DNA of 64,000 bases from Bradyrhizobium sp. 21 (lineage in GTDB: Bacteria > Pseudomonadota > Alphaproteobacteria > Rhizobiales > Xanthobacteraceae), in the NCBI RefSeq assembly GCF_023073335.1, contig NZ_JADPJG010000003.1:37789-101788 (forward strand), given 5' to 3'. The notes beneath the pieces are model-generated. The model saw only the letters and a list, made by a program, of their open reading frames with translations, was not told the origin of the DNA and searched no databases. Both the position numbers and the translations under genes were made by a program. Below are positions 24,543 through 33,922 of this stretch, piece by piece; positions within the stretch are counted from its first letter, which is position 1; each line of letters starts with the position of its first letter.

Positions 24543-25928
24543 ATGCGGCTTCTCATCGTTGGCACATTGAAGGGCCAGCTCACCACCGCCACCAAGATCG
24601 CGATGGCGAACGGCGCTACCGTGACCCACGCCGAGGATCTCGATCAGGCAATGCGCGTGCTGCGCGGCGGCAAGGGCGCCGACCTCCTGCTGGTCGACGT
24701 CGCCCTCGACATCCGCGATCTCGTGATGCGGCTCGAGGCCGAGCACATCCATGCGCCGATCGTCGCCTGCGGCATCACCAACGACGCCCGCGCCGCGGTT
24801 GCCGCGATCCATGCCGGCGCCAAGGAATACATCCCGCTGCCGCCGGACCCCGAACTGATCGCAGCCGTGCTGGCCGCCGTCGCCAACGATTCCCGCGAGC
24901 TGGTCTATCGCGACGAGGCGATGGCCAGGGTGATCAAGCTGGCGCAGCAGATCGCGGGCTCGGACGCTTCCGTGATGATCACCGGCGAATCCGGCACGGG
25001 CAAGGAAGTGCTGGCCCGCTACGTCCACACCCGCTCGGCCCGGGCCAAGCGCCCGTTCATCTCGATCAACTGCGCCGCGATCCCCGAGCATCTGCTGGAA
25101 TCCGAGCTGTTCGGCCACGAGAAGGGCGCCTTCACAGGCGCGGTCGCCCGCCGTATCGGCAAGTTCGAGGAAGCAACCGGCGGCACTCTGCTGCTCGACG
25201 AAATCTCGGAGATGGACGTCCGCCTGCAATCGAAACTGCTCCGCGCCATCCAGGAGCGCGTGATCGACCGTGTCGGCGGCACCAAGCCCGTGCCAGTGGA
25301 CATCCGCATCATCGCAACCTCGAACCGCAATCTGGTCGAGGCCGTGCGCGAAGGCACGTTCCGCGAGGACCTCCTGTTCCGGCTCAACGTCGTGAATTTG
25401 AAGATCCCGCCGCTGCGCGAGCGTCCCGCCGACATTCTCGAGCTCGCCCAGCATTTCGCCAAGAAATATGCCGAGGCCAACGGCGTGCCGCTGCGGCCGA
25501 TCTCGGCGGACGCGCGACGCGTGCTGTCCGCCAACCGCTGGCAGGGCAACGTCCGCGAGCTCGAAAACACCATGCACCGTTCGGTTCTGATGGCGCAGGG
25601 CGACGAGATCGGCGCCGACGCCATTCTCACCCCGGACGGCGACCGCCTCGACCTCGCCAAGACCGCGCCGGCCGTGGCGCATGCGACCATGGCCGCCGAG
25701 CAGGTGACTCGGGCCCTGGTCGGCCGCACCGTCGCCGATGTCGAGCGCGACCTGATCCTGGAGACACTGAAGCACTGCCTCGGCAACCGGACCCATGCCG
25801 CCAACATCCTCGGCATCTCGATCCGCACGTTGCGCAACAAGCTCAACGAATATTCCGACGGCGGCATCCCGATCACGCCGGCGGGAACGCCGGGTGAATA
25901 TCCGCGGATGCCGATGGTGGGGGCGTAG
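24543..25928 (+). CDS. flbD: Sigma-54-dependent flagellar activator FlbD
   Basis: 461 aa in three parts. The receiver-like domain (1-115) keeps Asp52 in LLLVDVALD but has GTLKG where true receivers have an acidic pair, so ordinary phosphorylation is doubtful. The AAA+ domain (about 120-360) has Walker A GESGTGKE, the sigma-54 contact loop GAFTGA and RLNVVNLKIPPLRER. The C-terminal Fis-type helix-turn-helix (RTHAANILGISIRTLRNKL) binds enhancers. In Caulobacter FlbD switches on late flagellar genes and represses fliF. It ends the fliF operon. Confidence 0.92.
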   Translation: MRLLIVGTLKGQLTTATKIAMANGATVTHAEDLDQAMRVLRGGKGADLLLVDVALDIRDLVMRLEAEHIHAPIVACGITNDARAAVAAIHAGAKEYIPLPPDPELIAAVLAAVANDSRELVYRDEAMARVIKLAQQIAGSDASVMITGESGTGKEVLARYVHTRSARAKRPFISINCAAIPEHLLESELFGHEKGAFTGAVARRIGKFEEATGGTLLLDEISEMDVRLQSKLLRAIQERVIDRVGGTKPVPVDIRIIATSNRNLVEAVREGTFREDLLFRLNVVNLKIPPLRERPADILELAQHFAKKYAEANGVPLRPISADARRVLSANRWQGNVRELENTMHRSVLMAQGDEIGADAILTPDGDRLDLAKTAPAVAHATMAAEQVTRALVGRTVADVERDLILETLKHCLGNRTHAANILGISIRTLRNKLNEYSDGGIPITPAGTPGEYPRMPMVGA

Positions 25929-25958
25929 GGTCAGCCTCCGGCGAATATTTGGATGCGA

Positions 25959-25985
25959 ATGTCCGGGCTAGTCCCGGGCATTTTC
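25959..25985 (+). terminator. Hairpin terminator after flbD
   Basis: ATGTCCGGG / CCCGGGCAT stem around a short loop, followed by TTTTCGTTTT. It ends the fliF-flbD operon about 30 bp after the stop codon. Confidence 0.7.
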
Positions 25986-26025
25986 GTTTTGCCGGCAGAG
26001 CGAACGCGCGCACCGCGCCCTTGAT

Positions 26026-26150
26026 GTCGTCCTGACGAAAGCCAGGACCCATTACCACAGGGAAAAATTTGGCGAAGATAGTGGTCCGGTACACCTACCG
26101 CCCATACCGATAGATTCCGTGGTATGGGTCCTGGCTTTCGCCAGGACGAC
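26026..26150. repeat. Inverted repeat, GTCGTCCTGGCGAAAGCC family (copy 2)
   Basis: Left arm GTCGTCCTGACGAAAGCC and right arm GGCTTTCGCCAGGACGAC, nearly identical to those at 19962-20082. The interior differs. It fills most of the 340-bp gap between flbD and the M20 peptidase gene; the remaining bases should hold the peptidase promoter. Confidence 0.85.
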
Positions 26151-26268
26151 GCTGGAGAGCATTGTGCGTCCCATCCACAGCACGCGACATGGCCGCACCG
26201 CATCCGGCGACTAGGTCGCGCCAGCGCAAGGCCCTATAACCTCGCCTGAAAACCACGCGAGGGTAAAC

Positions 26269-27417
26269 ATGTCTGAAGCTCACATCACGGACTGGCTGGC
26301 GACACAGCGGCAGGCGATGATCGACCTGCTGCGCGATGTCGTGAACATCGATTCCGGGTCCTATGACAAGGAAGGTGTCGATGCGGTCGGGGCGCGGTTC
26401 GAGCGGCATTTTGCCGAGCACGGCATTCCATTCCGCCGTGAAAGCCACGGCACCTTCGGCGACGCGATCCATGCCGAGGTGGCAAAACCCGGCAGCAACG
26501 AGAAGCCGGTGCTGTTGATGGGGCATCGCGACACCGTGTTCGGCAAGGGCGAGGCCGGGCGGCGTCCGTTCACAATTGAGGGCAAGCGAGCCTATGGTCC
26601 CGGCGTTGCCGACATGAAGTCCGGCGTCGTCATGAACATGTTCGTGGCGACCGCCTTCCACAAATTCGGCGGCAACCCGCACCCGATCAAGCTACTGATC
26701 ACCTCGGATGAGGAGATCGGGTCACCCTCCTCGCGGCCGGTGATCGAGCGCGAAGGACGCGCCGCGCGCGCGGTGTTCAATTCCGAGCCGGGCCGCCCCA
26801 CAGGCAATATCGTGACGGGGCGCAAGGGCGGCATTTTCATGCATGTCGCCATCACCGGCAAAGCCGCACATTCCGGCGCCAATTTCGCCGCCGGCGTCAG
26901 CGCGATCGGCGAGCTCGCGCACAAGATCGTGCACATTCACGCGCTGACCGATCTGGACAAGGGCATCACGCTCAATGTCGGCCTCGTCGCGGGCGGGCAG
27001 TCTGTCAACACGACGGCGCCTTACGCGGAAGGGCAGATCGACCTGCGCTATGGCGATCCGGCCGATCGTGCGACGGTGATGGCCGCGATCGAGAGCATTG
27101 TCGCAGCGTCCTATGTGCCGGGCACGAGTGCTGCGCTGACGATCAAGGGCGAGTTCGTGCCGGTGGTGCAGAGCGAGGCCTCGAAGGCGCTGTTCGAAAA
27201 TTACCAGGCCGCCGCCAAGCAGGCCGGCCTCACCACGCTCCAGGGCGAGTTCTCCGGTGGCTGCGCCGATTCCGGCTTTACGGCTGCGGTCGGCACGCCG
27301 ACCATCTGCGGGCTCGGTCCGGTCGGCGGGCTCGCGCACACGCCGGAGGAATATCTCGAGCTCGACAGCATCGTGCCGCGCGCGCAGGCACTGGCGCTGG
27401 CGATCTTGCGGGGGTGA
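26269..27417 (+). CDS. M20-family metallopeptidase (carboxypeptidase G2-like)
   Basis: 382 aa. The two-zinc site is visible in order: His in LLMGHRDTVF, Asp in GPGVADMK, the catalytic/ligand Glu pair in ITSDEEIGS, an acidic residue in NSEPG, and His in GLAHTPEEY. The central dimerisation lid (GRKGGIFMHVAITGKAAHSG) is typical. Such enzymes remove C-terminal Glu or hydrolyse other amides in the cytoplasm or, if exported, the periplasm; no signal peptide is seen here. The natural substrate is unknown. Confidence 0.9.
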   Translation: MSEAHITDWLATQRQAMIDLLRDVVNIDSGSYDKEGVDAVGARFERHFAEHGIPFRRESHGTFGDAIHAEVAKPGSNEKPVLLMGHRDTVFGKGEAGRRPFTIEGKRAYGPGVADMKSGVVMNMFVATAFHKFGGNPHPIKLLITSDEEIGSPSSRPVIEREGRAARAVFNSEPGRPTGNIVTGRKGGIFMHVAITGKAAHSGANFAAGVSAIGELAHKIVHIHALTDLDKGITLNVGLVAGGQSVNTTAPYAEGQIDLRYGDPADRATVMAAIESIVAASYVPGTSAALTIKGEFVPVVQSEASKALFENYQAAAKQAGLTTLQGEFSGGCADSGFTAAVGTPTICGLGPVGGLAHTPEEYLELDSIVPRAQALALAILRG

Positions 27418-27428
27418 AAACAGGTGCC

Positions 27429-27513
27429 GTAGGGTGGGTTAGCGTAGCGTAACCCACCTCTTCTGCTCCCGCGCATATAGACAGTGGTGGGTTACGCTAC
27501 GCTAACCCACCCC
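27429..27513. repeat. Paired palindromes, GGGTGGGTTAGCGTAGCG family
   Basis: The unit GGTGGGTTAGCGTAGCG / CGTAACCCACC is itself a hairpin, and a second unit (GGTGGGTTACGCTACG / CGCTAACCCACC) faces it 27 bp away, so the whole is also an inverted repeat. It separates convergent genes and may serve as a bidirectional terminator. Confidence 0.85.
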
Positions 27514-27536
27514 ACACAGTGCCCGTCCGCGAGAGC

Positions 27537-27695
27537 TCACGAATAGCTCGGTGCGTCCGGCTTGCGGAAGATGTGGATGGGGTCGCCCGGCACGATCGGC
27601 TGGCCCGTAAACATCGCATAGGCGTGCAGCGCGAGATAGGCGATCGCGAGCGCGCCGATGGCGTAGAAGGCCCAGGTCGCGACGCGTTTCATCAT
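27537..27695 (-). CDS. Small single-span membrane protein, 52 aa
   Basis: Begins MMKRVATWAFYAIGALAIAY, so one membrane helix at about residues 6-24, then a short hydrophilic end (GDPIHIFRKPDAPSYS). A GGAG ribosome site lies 4 bp before the first ATG. The codon use is GC-rich at third positions like its neighbours. It trails the sulfonate operon by about 90 bp on the same strand. No function is recognised. Confidence 0.65.
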   Translation of the reverse strand: MMKRVATWAFYAIGALAIAYLALHAYAMFTGQPIVPGDPIHIFRKPDAPSYS

Positions 27696-27788
27696 TGCGC
27701 TCCATTGCCGTCCCGACGGGAAGGCCGAGGTGCTTCTAGAGCGATGACAGGAAAAAGGCCAGCCTGAGCGGCTCGTGGCGGGCGGCGA

Positions 27789-28370
27789 TCAAACCCCGCG
27801 CCGACCGTGCGTGGGAACGCTGACGTCCGCGAGCCTGGCTGCGTCTTCGTCCTGATCGACCGCCACATACCGACCGTGCCAATAAGCCAGCGCGGCGTTG
27901 CGGGTGGAATTCCTGACGTCTCGCACCCGCCCGATGATGATCCCGTGCGAATGGCGCTCGACGATCTCCTCGACTTCGCAATCCACTGCGGACAATGCGC
28001 CGACCAGCAGCGGAACGCCCGAGACCGCCGTCACCCATCTGGCGCCCGCGAAACGATCGGCACCCTTGAGCCCGCCCTTGCCGGCAAAGCGCTCGGCGAC
28101 GTCGAGCTGGTCCGCCGCGAGGATGTTCACGCCGAAGGCGCCGTGGCGCCGGATCAGCGGGAAGGACGAGGCATCGCGGTTGATGCTGACGATCAGCGTC
28201 GGCGGATCGACCGAGAACGAGCTGACCGACGTGACCGTCATGCCGGTGATGTCCTTGCCCCGTCCGGCGGTGATGACGCTGACCCCGCCGGTGAGATGGC
28301 GCATGGCGCCGCGGAAATCGGCGGAGGAGACGACAGTTTCGGTCATGAGATCGCGGGGCACTACATTCAT
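27789..28370 (-). CDS. Flavin reductase family protein (likely FMN supplier for SsuD)
   Basis: 193 aa with the FMN-binding split-barrel pattern of PF01613-type reductases: FRGAMRHLTGGVSVITAG near residue 19, GMTVTSVSSFSVDPPTLIVSI near 43, and FGVNILAADQ near 78. These reduce FMN with NAD(P)H for two-component monooxygenases. It lies 33 bp downstream of ssuB, so it probably feeds reduced FMN to SsuD. It is not related to enterobacterial SsuE, which has a flavodoxin-like fold. Confidence 0.85.
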   Translation of the reverse strand: MNVVPRDLMTETVVSSADFRGAMRHLTGGVSVITAGRGKDITGMTVTSVSSFSVDPPTLIVSINRDASSFPLIRRHGAFGVNILAADQLDVAERFAGKGGLKGADRFAGARWVTAVSGVPLLVGALSAVDCEVEEIVERHSHGIIIGRVRDVRNSTRNAALAYWHGRYVAVDQDEDAARLADVSVPTHGRRGV

Positions 28371-28402
28371 GGCTTCGTCCCCAAGCGGGGGTCCCTGTCT
28401 AT

Positions 28403-29239
28403 TTAGGTACGATCGTCCGCCGACAAAAGGTGGCCCAGGATCGAGCCTTCGAGAGCGGCAAGCTCCGCGGAGCCGCGTTCACGCGGCCGGGCCGCGTTAA
28501 CCGTAACGTCATGGGCGATGCGGCCCTCGTCGATCACCAGCACCCGGTCGGCCAGCGCGACCGCCTCGGCGACGTCGTGGGTCACCAGGATCGCGGTAAA
28601 GCCCTGATCGCGCCAGACGCGCTCCAGCAGCCGCTGCATCGAGATGCGGGTCAGCGCGTCCAGCGCGCCGAGCGGCTCGTCGAAGGCGAGCACGCGGGGA
28701 TGCGAGACCAGCGCGCGGGCAAGGGCAACGCGCTGCTTCTGGCCGCCCGACAGCACCGAGGGCCACTGGTCGCGCTTGTCGATCAGGCCGACCTCGGTCA
28801 GCGCCTCCTCGGCGCGTGAATGCGCGTCGGACGAGGCACGATCGCGGCCGAGACCGACCTCGACATTGGAGAGCACGCGGGCCCAAGGCAACAGCCGCGG
28901 CTCCTGGAACATCACGCGGATATCCTCGGGCTTGACCGCGTCGCCAAGCGAGATGCTGCCGGAATCGGCCTTCTCCAGGCCGGCGATCAGGCGAAGCAGC
29001 GTGCTCTTGCCGCAGCCGCTCTTACCCACGATGGCGACGAATTGGCCGGCGGGGATGTGCAAATCGATGCCACGCAGCACCTCGTTGTCGCCGTAGGATT
29101 TGCGTAAAGCCCGGATGCTGAGCGGAAGGCCGCTGCTGTGCGCCGGGCGCTCCTCGCGCACGACACGGGCGTGCGGCGCGAAATTGGCGCGGCTGGCGAG
29201 CTCGGTTTCCGGAAGGGAGGTACGAAGCGCTGTCTGCAT
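28403..29239 (-). CDS. ssuB: Aliphatic sulfonate ABC transporter ATP-binding protein
   Basis: 278 aa from ATG 29239. A longer reading frame runs back into ssuC and was rejected. Walker [11 protein letters not shown] (71-80), Q-loop FQEPRLLPW, signature LSGGQKQR (163-170), Walker [13 protein letters not shown] and switch His in [10 protein letters not shown]. The N-terminal 40 residues form an extension, common in SsuB/TauB proteins of this group. It powers sulfonate import with SsuA and SsuC. Confidence 0.92.
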   Translation of the reverse strand: MQTALRTSLPETELASRANFAPHARVVREERPAHSSGLPLSIRALRKSYGDNEVLRGIDLHIPAGQFVAIVGKSGCGKSTLLRLIAGLEKADSGSISLGDAVKPEDIRVMFQEPRLLPWARVLSNVEVGLGRDRASSDAHSRAEEALTEVGLIDKRDQWPSVLSGGQKQRVALARALVSHPRVLAFDEPLGALDALTRISMQRLLERVWRDQGFTAILVTHDVAEAVALADRVLVIDEGRIAHDVTVNAARPRERGSAELAALEGSILGHLLSADDRT

Positions 29240-29259
29240 GTGATTCCCAGTATTTCTGC

Positions 29260-30066
29260 TCAACGTTTCCAATAGGCGGGGTGCCAGGAGAGCGTCAGGC
29301 GCTCCAGCACGCGGGAGGCGCTGTCGGCGAGCTTGCCGAGCAGGGCGTAGATCAGGATCGAGAGCACCACGACGTCGATCAGCATGAATTCGCGCGCCTG
29401 CATCGCCATGTAGCCTAGCCCTGAGGACGCAGCGATGGTCTCGGCGACGATCAGGGTCAGCCACATGATGCCGAGCGCGAAGCGGATGCCGACGAAGATC
29501 GAGGGTAGCGCGCCCGGGAAGATCACCCGGCGGAACAGCTCGCCGTCGGTCATGCCGTAGATGCGGCCCATCTCGATCAACTGCGGATCGACGGTGCGGA
29601 TGCCGTGCAGCGTGTTGAGGTAGATCGGGAAGAACACGCCGAGCGCCACCAGAAACAGCTTTGCGCTCTCGTCGATGCCGAACCACAGGATCACCAGCGG
29701 GATCAGCGCCAGATGCGGCACGTTGCGCACCATCTGCAGCGTGGTGTCCGTGAGCTTGTTGGAAAGCTGCGACAGGCCGTTGGCGAGACCGAACGCGAAG
29801 CCGATGCCGCCCCCGATCAGGAAGCCGATCGAGGCGCGCCAGAACGAGACCCAGATGTTGCGGGCGAGCTCGCCGGAGAGCAGCAGCTTCCAGCCCGCGA
29901 GCAAGACGTCGCTCGGCGCCGGCAGCACGCGCGTCGGCACGAAGCCGGTGACGCTCGCAACCTGCCAGATCGCGATGATGGCGAGCGGCACGATCCACTG
30001 GATCAGGCCGTCGAGGCGCGGCACGCGAAAGCTGCGCGGGAACGAAACGCTGTCGATCAGGCTCAT
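29260..30066 (-). CDS. ssuC: Aliphatic sulfonate ABC transporter permease
   Basis: 268 aa with about six membrane segments. The N-terminal [20 protein letters not shown] and the EAA-type coupling loop ([22 protein letters not shown] near residue 176) are typical SsuC/TauC features. The start overlaps the ssuD stop (ATGA), implying translational coupling. Confidence 0.93.
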   Translation of the reverse strand: MSLIDSVSFPRSFRVPRLDGLIQWIVPLAIIAIWQVASVTGFVPTRVLPAPSDVLLAGWKLLLSGELARNIWVSFWRASIGFLIGGGIGFAFGLANGLSQLSNKLTDTTLQMVRNVPHLALIPLVILWFGIDESAKLFLVALGVFFPIYLNTLHGIRTVDPQLIEMGRIYGMTDGELFRRVIFPGALPSIFVGIRFALGIMWLTLIVAETIAASSGLGYMAMQAREFMLIDVVVLSILIYALLGKLADSASRVLERLTLSWHPAYWKR

Positions 30067-31226
30067 GACTGCGACGCCTTGTGCTGCGGACGGAAGTCGC
30101 TGCCGACGGTTTCACCGAAGGGACCGCCGTTGAAGTGGAGCCTGGTCACGTTGCTCGGCTGCTCCAGCGAAAGCAGCGGAAACACCAGCTCGGCGAAGCG
30201 ATAGGCTTCTTCCAGATGCGGGTAACCCGACATGATGAAGGTATCGATGCCGAGATCCTGATACTCCCTGATGCGGGCCGCGACGGTCGGGGCATCGCCG
30301 ACCAGCGCCGTGCCGGCGCCGCCGCGCACCAGGCCCACGCCGGCCCACAGATTCGGCGCGATCTCGAGCTTGTCGCGTTGGCCGCCATGGAGCTGCGCCA
30401 TGCGTTGCTGGCCGACGGAGTCCATGCGCGAAAAGTTCTTCTGCGCCAGCGCGATGGTGTCGTCGCTGACATGCTTGATCAACTCGTTGGCGGCCTGCCA
30501 GGCCGCTTCATGGGTCTCGCGGACGATCACGTGGAGCCGGATGCCGAAGGAGAGTTTTCGGCCACGCGCGCTCGCGACCTCCCTCACCTTCGCGATCTTC
30601 TCCGCGACCAGCGCCGGCGGCTCGCCCCAAGTGAGATATTTGTCGACGGCATCGACCGCGACGTCGATACCGGCATCCGACGAGCCGCCGAAATACAGCG
30701 GCGGACGCGGCGACTGCACCGGCGGGAACAGGAGCTTGCCGCCCTCGACATGGATGTGCTTGCCCTCGACATTGACGGTCTTGCCAGCGAGCAGGTCGCT
30801 ATAGGCGCTGAGGAACTCGCGGGTGACCTCGTAGCGCTCGTCATGGCCGAGGAAGATGCCGTCGCCCTTGTTCTCGACAGGATCGCCGCCGGTGACGACG
30901 TTGACGAGCAGCCGGCCATTGGTGATGCGGTCGAGCGTCGCGGTCATGCGCGCCGCGACGCTGGGCGATTGCAGACCGGGCCTCACCGCCACGAGATAGC
31001 GCAGCCGCTCGGTGAACGGCGCAACCGAGGAAGCCACGATCCAGGAATCCTCGCAGGATCGCCCGGTCGGCAGCAGCACGCCGTAATAGCCGAGTTGGTC
31101 GGCGGCCTGCGCGATCTGGCGCAGATAGTTGAAATTGACCTCGCGGCCGCCGATGCCGGTGCCGAGATAACGGCCGTCGCCGTGGGTCGGCAGGAACCAG
31201 AGGATGTTGCTTTTGGATTGGCTCAT
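30063..31226 (-). CDS. ssuD: FMNH2-dependent alkanesulfonate monooxygenase
   Basis: 387 aa, standard for SsuD. Bacterial luciferase-like TIM barrel; hallmarks [17 protein letters not shown] at the N-terminus, [17 protein letters not shown] near residue 47 (contains the conserved Cys), [17 protein letters not shown] near 78 and YFGGSSDAG near 178. It releases sulfite from alkanesulfonates, giving an aldehyde, so that the cell can use sulfonates as a sulfur source. Operon position between the receptor and permease genes supports the call. Confidence 0.95.
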   Translation of the reverse strand: MSQSKSNILWFLPTHGDGRYLGTGIGGREVNFNYLRQIAQAADQLGYYGVLLPTGRSCEDSWIVASSVAPFTERLRYLVAVRPGLQSPSVAARMTATLDRITNGRLLVNVVTGGDPVENKGDGIFLGHDERYEVTREFLSAYSDLLAGKTVNVEGKHIHVEGGKLLFPPVQSPRPPLYFGGSSDAGIDVAVDAVDKYLTWGEPPALVAEKIAKVREVASARGRKLSFGIRLHVIVRETHEAAWQAANELIKHVSDDTIALAQKNFSRMDSVGQQRMAQLHGGQRDKLEIAPNLWAGVGLVRGGAGTALVGDAPTVAARIREYQDLGIDTFIMSGYPHLEEAYRFAELVFPLLSLEQPSNVTRLHFNGGPFGETVGSDFRPQHKASQS

Positions 31227-31246
31227 GAACGTCTCCTGCCCGATGA

Positions 31247-31333
31247 CTAGCCGTAGGAGGTGCCGACCGCGGCGGCGCCGATGCCGACCGAGAGGACGAT
31301 GGCCGCGATCAGACGCTGAATGATACGTCTCAT
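31247..31333 (-). CDS. 28-codon ORF inside the ssu operon
   Basis: Begins [19 protein letters not shown] and ends [10 protein letters not shown]. An AAAGGG site lies 8 bp upstream of the ATG, and it lies between ssuA and ssuD on their strand, 21 bp before the ssuD start. The product would be one positively charged amphipathic or membrane helix with a Gly/Ala-rich end. It could be a small membrane peptide, a leader that sets ssuD translation, or chance. No sulfur amino acid besides Met1 is present. Confidence 0.5.
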   Translation of the reverse strand: MRRIIQRLIAAIVLSVGIGAAAVGTSYG

Positions 31334-31371
31334 GTTTAAACCCTTTGAAATGGGGAGATTGGTTGGCACGA

Positions 31372-32322
31372 TCAGGCTGCGGGGTTGCGCCAGACGATGT
31401 CGCGGATCACGATCGGCTTAGGGATCAGGCCGAGCTTGGTGAAGCGATCGGCGACGCCCTGCTGGGTCGTGACGATGTCCTCGGTGACCGGGCCGACCGC
31501 GAAGTTCGCGCGATTGGCGGCGACGGTCTGGATGTCCAGCGGGACGCCGGTGATTGCGGCGAGCGATTTGGCGACCTCGTCGCGGTGCTGTTCGGCCCAT
31601 TGACCGGTTGCGGTCGTCACATCGACGATCTGCTGCAGGATGGGGCCGTGGTTCTTGGCGAAATCGCGGTTGGCGATGAAGAAGGAATTGGTCTTGGTGA
31701 CCTCGCGCGCATTGATCAGGACGCGGCCGTTCTGCTTGGTCTCGCCGATCGCGAAGTAAGGATCCCAGATCGCCCAGGCCTCGATGCTGCCATTGGCAAA
31801 CGCAGGCCCGGCATCCGGCGGCGTCAGATAGACCGGCGTGATGTCGGCATAGGTGAGGCCGGCCTTCTCCAGCGTCTGCACCACGACATTGTGCGCGCTG
31901 GAGCCCTTGGTGAAGCCGATACGCTTGCCCTTCAAGTCAGCGATGGAGCGGATCGGCGACTCCTTCGGCACCAGAATGCCCTGGCCGTTGGTGATAGGCT
32001 GGCCGGCGGCATAGACGATCGCCGCGCCCGCGGCCTGGGCAAACACCGGCGGGGAATCGCCGACCGCGCCGAAATCGACACTGCCGACATTCATCGCCTC
32101 CATCATCGGGGGACCCGAGGAGAACTCGACCCATTTCACCTCGATGCCTTGCGGGGTGAAATGTTTTTCCAAGGTTGCCTGCTGGCGCGTGATGACCAGC
32201 ACGCCGGTCTTCTGGTAGCCGATACGAATTTCCTTCACCGCGCCTTGTGCTTTGGCACTTGAAGCGAATGCGGCGGCGGCCGCAGTTCCAACGGATAGTT
32301 TGAGAAAGTCCCGACGCTGCAT
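31372..32322 (-). CDS. ssuA: Sulfonate ABC transporter substrate-binding protein
   Basis: 316 aa from ATG 32322, chosen because it begins [19 protein letters not shown], a twin-arginine-type signal with a good GGGAG site upstream. The mature protein has NMT1/SsuA-type features: [38 protein letters not shown] and [20 protein letters not shown]. It binds sulfonates in the periplasm. First gene of the operon. Confidence 0.93.
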   Translation of the reverse strand: MQRRDFLKLSVGTAAAAAFASSAKAQGAVKEIRIGYQKTGVLVITRQQATLEKHFTPQGIEVKWVEFSSGPPMMEAMNVGSVDFGAVGDSPPVFAQAAGAAIVYAAGQPITNGQGILVPKESPIRSIADLKGKRIGFTKGSSAHNVVVQTLEKAGLTYADITPVYLTPPDAGPAFANGSIEAWAIWDPYFAIGETKQNGRVLINAREVTKTNSFFIANRDFAKNHGPILQQIVDVTTATGQWAEQHRDEVAKSLAAITGVPLDIQTVAANRANFAVGPVTEDIVTTQQGVADRFTKLGLIPKPIVIRDIVWRNPAA

Positions 32323-32681
32323 CTGACACTCCCGACCGCGTGCGGCCGTCATTCATTCGTGCTCGGGAATGATGGTGCGGCTTACCGGAGGTGTCGAGAC
32401 GCGCGGAAAAATAGTGATGCAAGCACTGCGCGCGTGGCGGAGCGCATGATTAATCTTTCGATCCAAAGCGCGAATGCAGGGGATATTTTTCCGCACGCGA
32501 ATGTGAAAAACGCACGCGCCCGGCCAAGATTCAAAAAATCGCGAAAACAACCCCATGCACAGTAGCCGAGGCGTGCGAAAACAATGACTTACGTATTATC
32601 CGAAGCTCGTTTGACTCGTCGGGCAAAACAGGAGCAGAATGTCATCATGGCGGCGTTGCGGATGGACCGGTCCCTGCCTGC
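32323..32681. other. Intergenic region upstream of ssuA
   Basis: About 360 bp that should carry the ssu operon promoter. The stretch 32440-32620 is AT-richer than the rest. No supported gene, and no riboswitch-like structure that I can recognise. Confidence 0.4.
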
Positions 32682-33848
32682 CTAATGCAGCCATCGCACG
32701 GGCAGATTTTGCAGTCCGCGGAACGCCCATCCTCCGATCCGTACCGGCTCGTCATCGGCGATCTCGAGCCGGCCGGCAAGCGCAAACAATGTCGGCAGTG
32801 CGACGTCGGCGATCATGGCGCGCGAGGCCCAGGCGCCGGCACAGAAATGCGGGCCGGCGCCGAAGGCGACGCTCTTGGCCGTATCACGCCGCACGTCGAA
32901 CTGGTCGGCGCGCTCAAAGTGCTTCTCGTCACGGTTGGCGGAGCCGAACATCAGGAACACGCGCTCGTCTGTCTCGAAGGCGACGTCGCGGATGCTCCAC
33001 GGCTTCGCGATCCGCCGCGGCGACATGCCGATGGGCGATATCCAGCGGGCATATTCCTCGAAAGCCTGGAGCCAGCTCACCTCGCCCCTGCGCACGAGAT
33101 CGAGCTGGTCGGGATGGGAGAGCAGCGCCCACACCGTGCCGGCGACGGCCTTGCGCGGCTCGTTCTGGCCGCCGGAGATCGCGAGCTTGACGTTTGCGCG
33201 CACGCTCTCCATCGCCATGCCGGAGGCAAGAAGCACGCCGAGGATGCTCTGGTCGGGGTTCTCACGCAGCACCGGCAGGATGTCGTCGATCGCGGCATCG
33301 ATGCCGGACGTCGCCGCATGACAGCGCGCCTCGACCGCGGGATCGCCGGCATAATTGGCGATGCCCTCGATCATGCCTTGCGACCACGCATCCATGTCCT
33401 GGAAGCCGATGTTGGTGAGCCCCGTGATCGACTTCAGGCATTCGCCGGAGAATGGCAACGCGAAGTCGCGCATGAGATCAATCCGCCCGGGCTCGATCGC
33501 GTCGATGATGCGGTCGGCATGGGCCTGGAACAGCGCGGTCCAGTGCGCCTTCACCGTCTTTGGCGACACCGTCGGAAACATCGCGCGGCGCTCGATTTGA
33601 TGCGCCTCGCCGTCCTTGCGCATCATGTTGTGGCCCATCAGCCGGTTCATCAGGCCTGCGGGCTGGTGCGAGGAGAACACGTCGATCTGCTTCTCCGAGA
33701 TCGAGATGTCGTCGCGGCGCGTCAGCAATGTCGAGCCGAGCTGCGGCACGAAGGCGATCGGCGCCTCCTTCCGCATCGTCGCGAGCATCGGATAGGGGTC
33801 GGCCCAGAATGCGGCCAGGTCGATGTCGATGCGCGGCGCGGTGCTCAA
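32682..33848 (-). CDS. Cytochrome P450 with atypical I-helix
   Basis: 388 aa, a normal bacterial P450 length. Heme-ligand loop FGAGPHFCAGAW with Cys336, and the K-helix ExxR as Glu265-Tyr-Ala-Arg268. The I-helix reads AISGGQNEPRK (223-233), where most P450s have AGxxT: the oxygen-activating acid/alcohol pair is replaced by Asn-Glu-Pro. Some rhizobial P450 families share such a GG-x-NEP pattern. A soluble enzyme that would need ferredoxin partners, none of which are adjacent. Substrate unknown. Confidence 0.93.
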   Translation of the reverse strand: MSTAPRIDIDLAAFWADPYPMLATMRKEAPIAFVPQLGSTLLTRRDDISISEKQIDVFSSHQPAGLMNRLMGHNMMRKDGEAHQIERRAMFPTVSPKTVKAHWTALFQAHADRIIDAIEPGRIDLMRDFALPFSGECLKSITGLTNIGFQDMDAWSQGMIEGIANYAGDPAVEARCHAATSGIDAAIDDILPVLRENPDQSILGVLLASGMAMESVRANVKLAISGGQNEPRKAVAGTVWALLSHPDQLDLVRRGEVSWLQAFEEYARWISPIGMSPRRIAKPWSIRDVAFETDERVFLMFGSANRDEKHFERADQFDVRRDTAKSVAFGAGPHFCAGAWASRAMIADVALPTLFALAGRLEIADDEPVRIGGWAFRGLQNLPVRWLH

Positions 33849-33922
33849 GCGTTGGCTCCCTTGTTCCTGCCGAGGCTAGCGCCTTCAGGCGCACGTGTCT
33901 GTCCCCAGCGATTGGGACAGCC

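Noticed and set aside
27502..27705. 67-codon frame overlapping the 52-aa membrane protein gene
   Set aside because: Arg-rich out-of-frame shadow; the other frame has a ribosome site and a clean membrane helix.
32323..32681. SAM or other sulfur riboswitch before ssuA
   Set aside because: No conserved core of a known class could be recognised.
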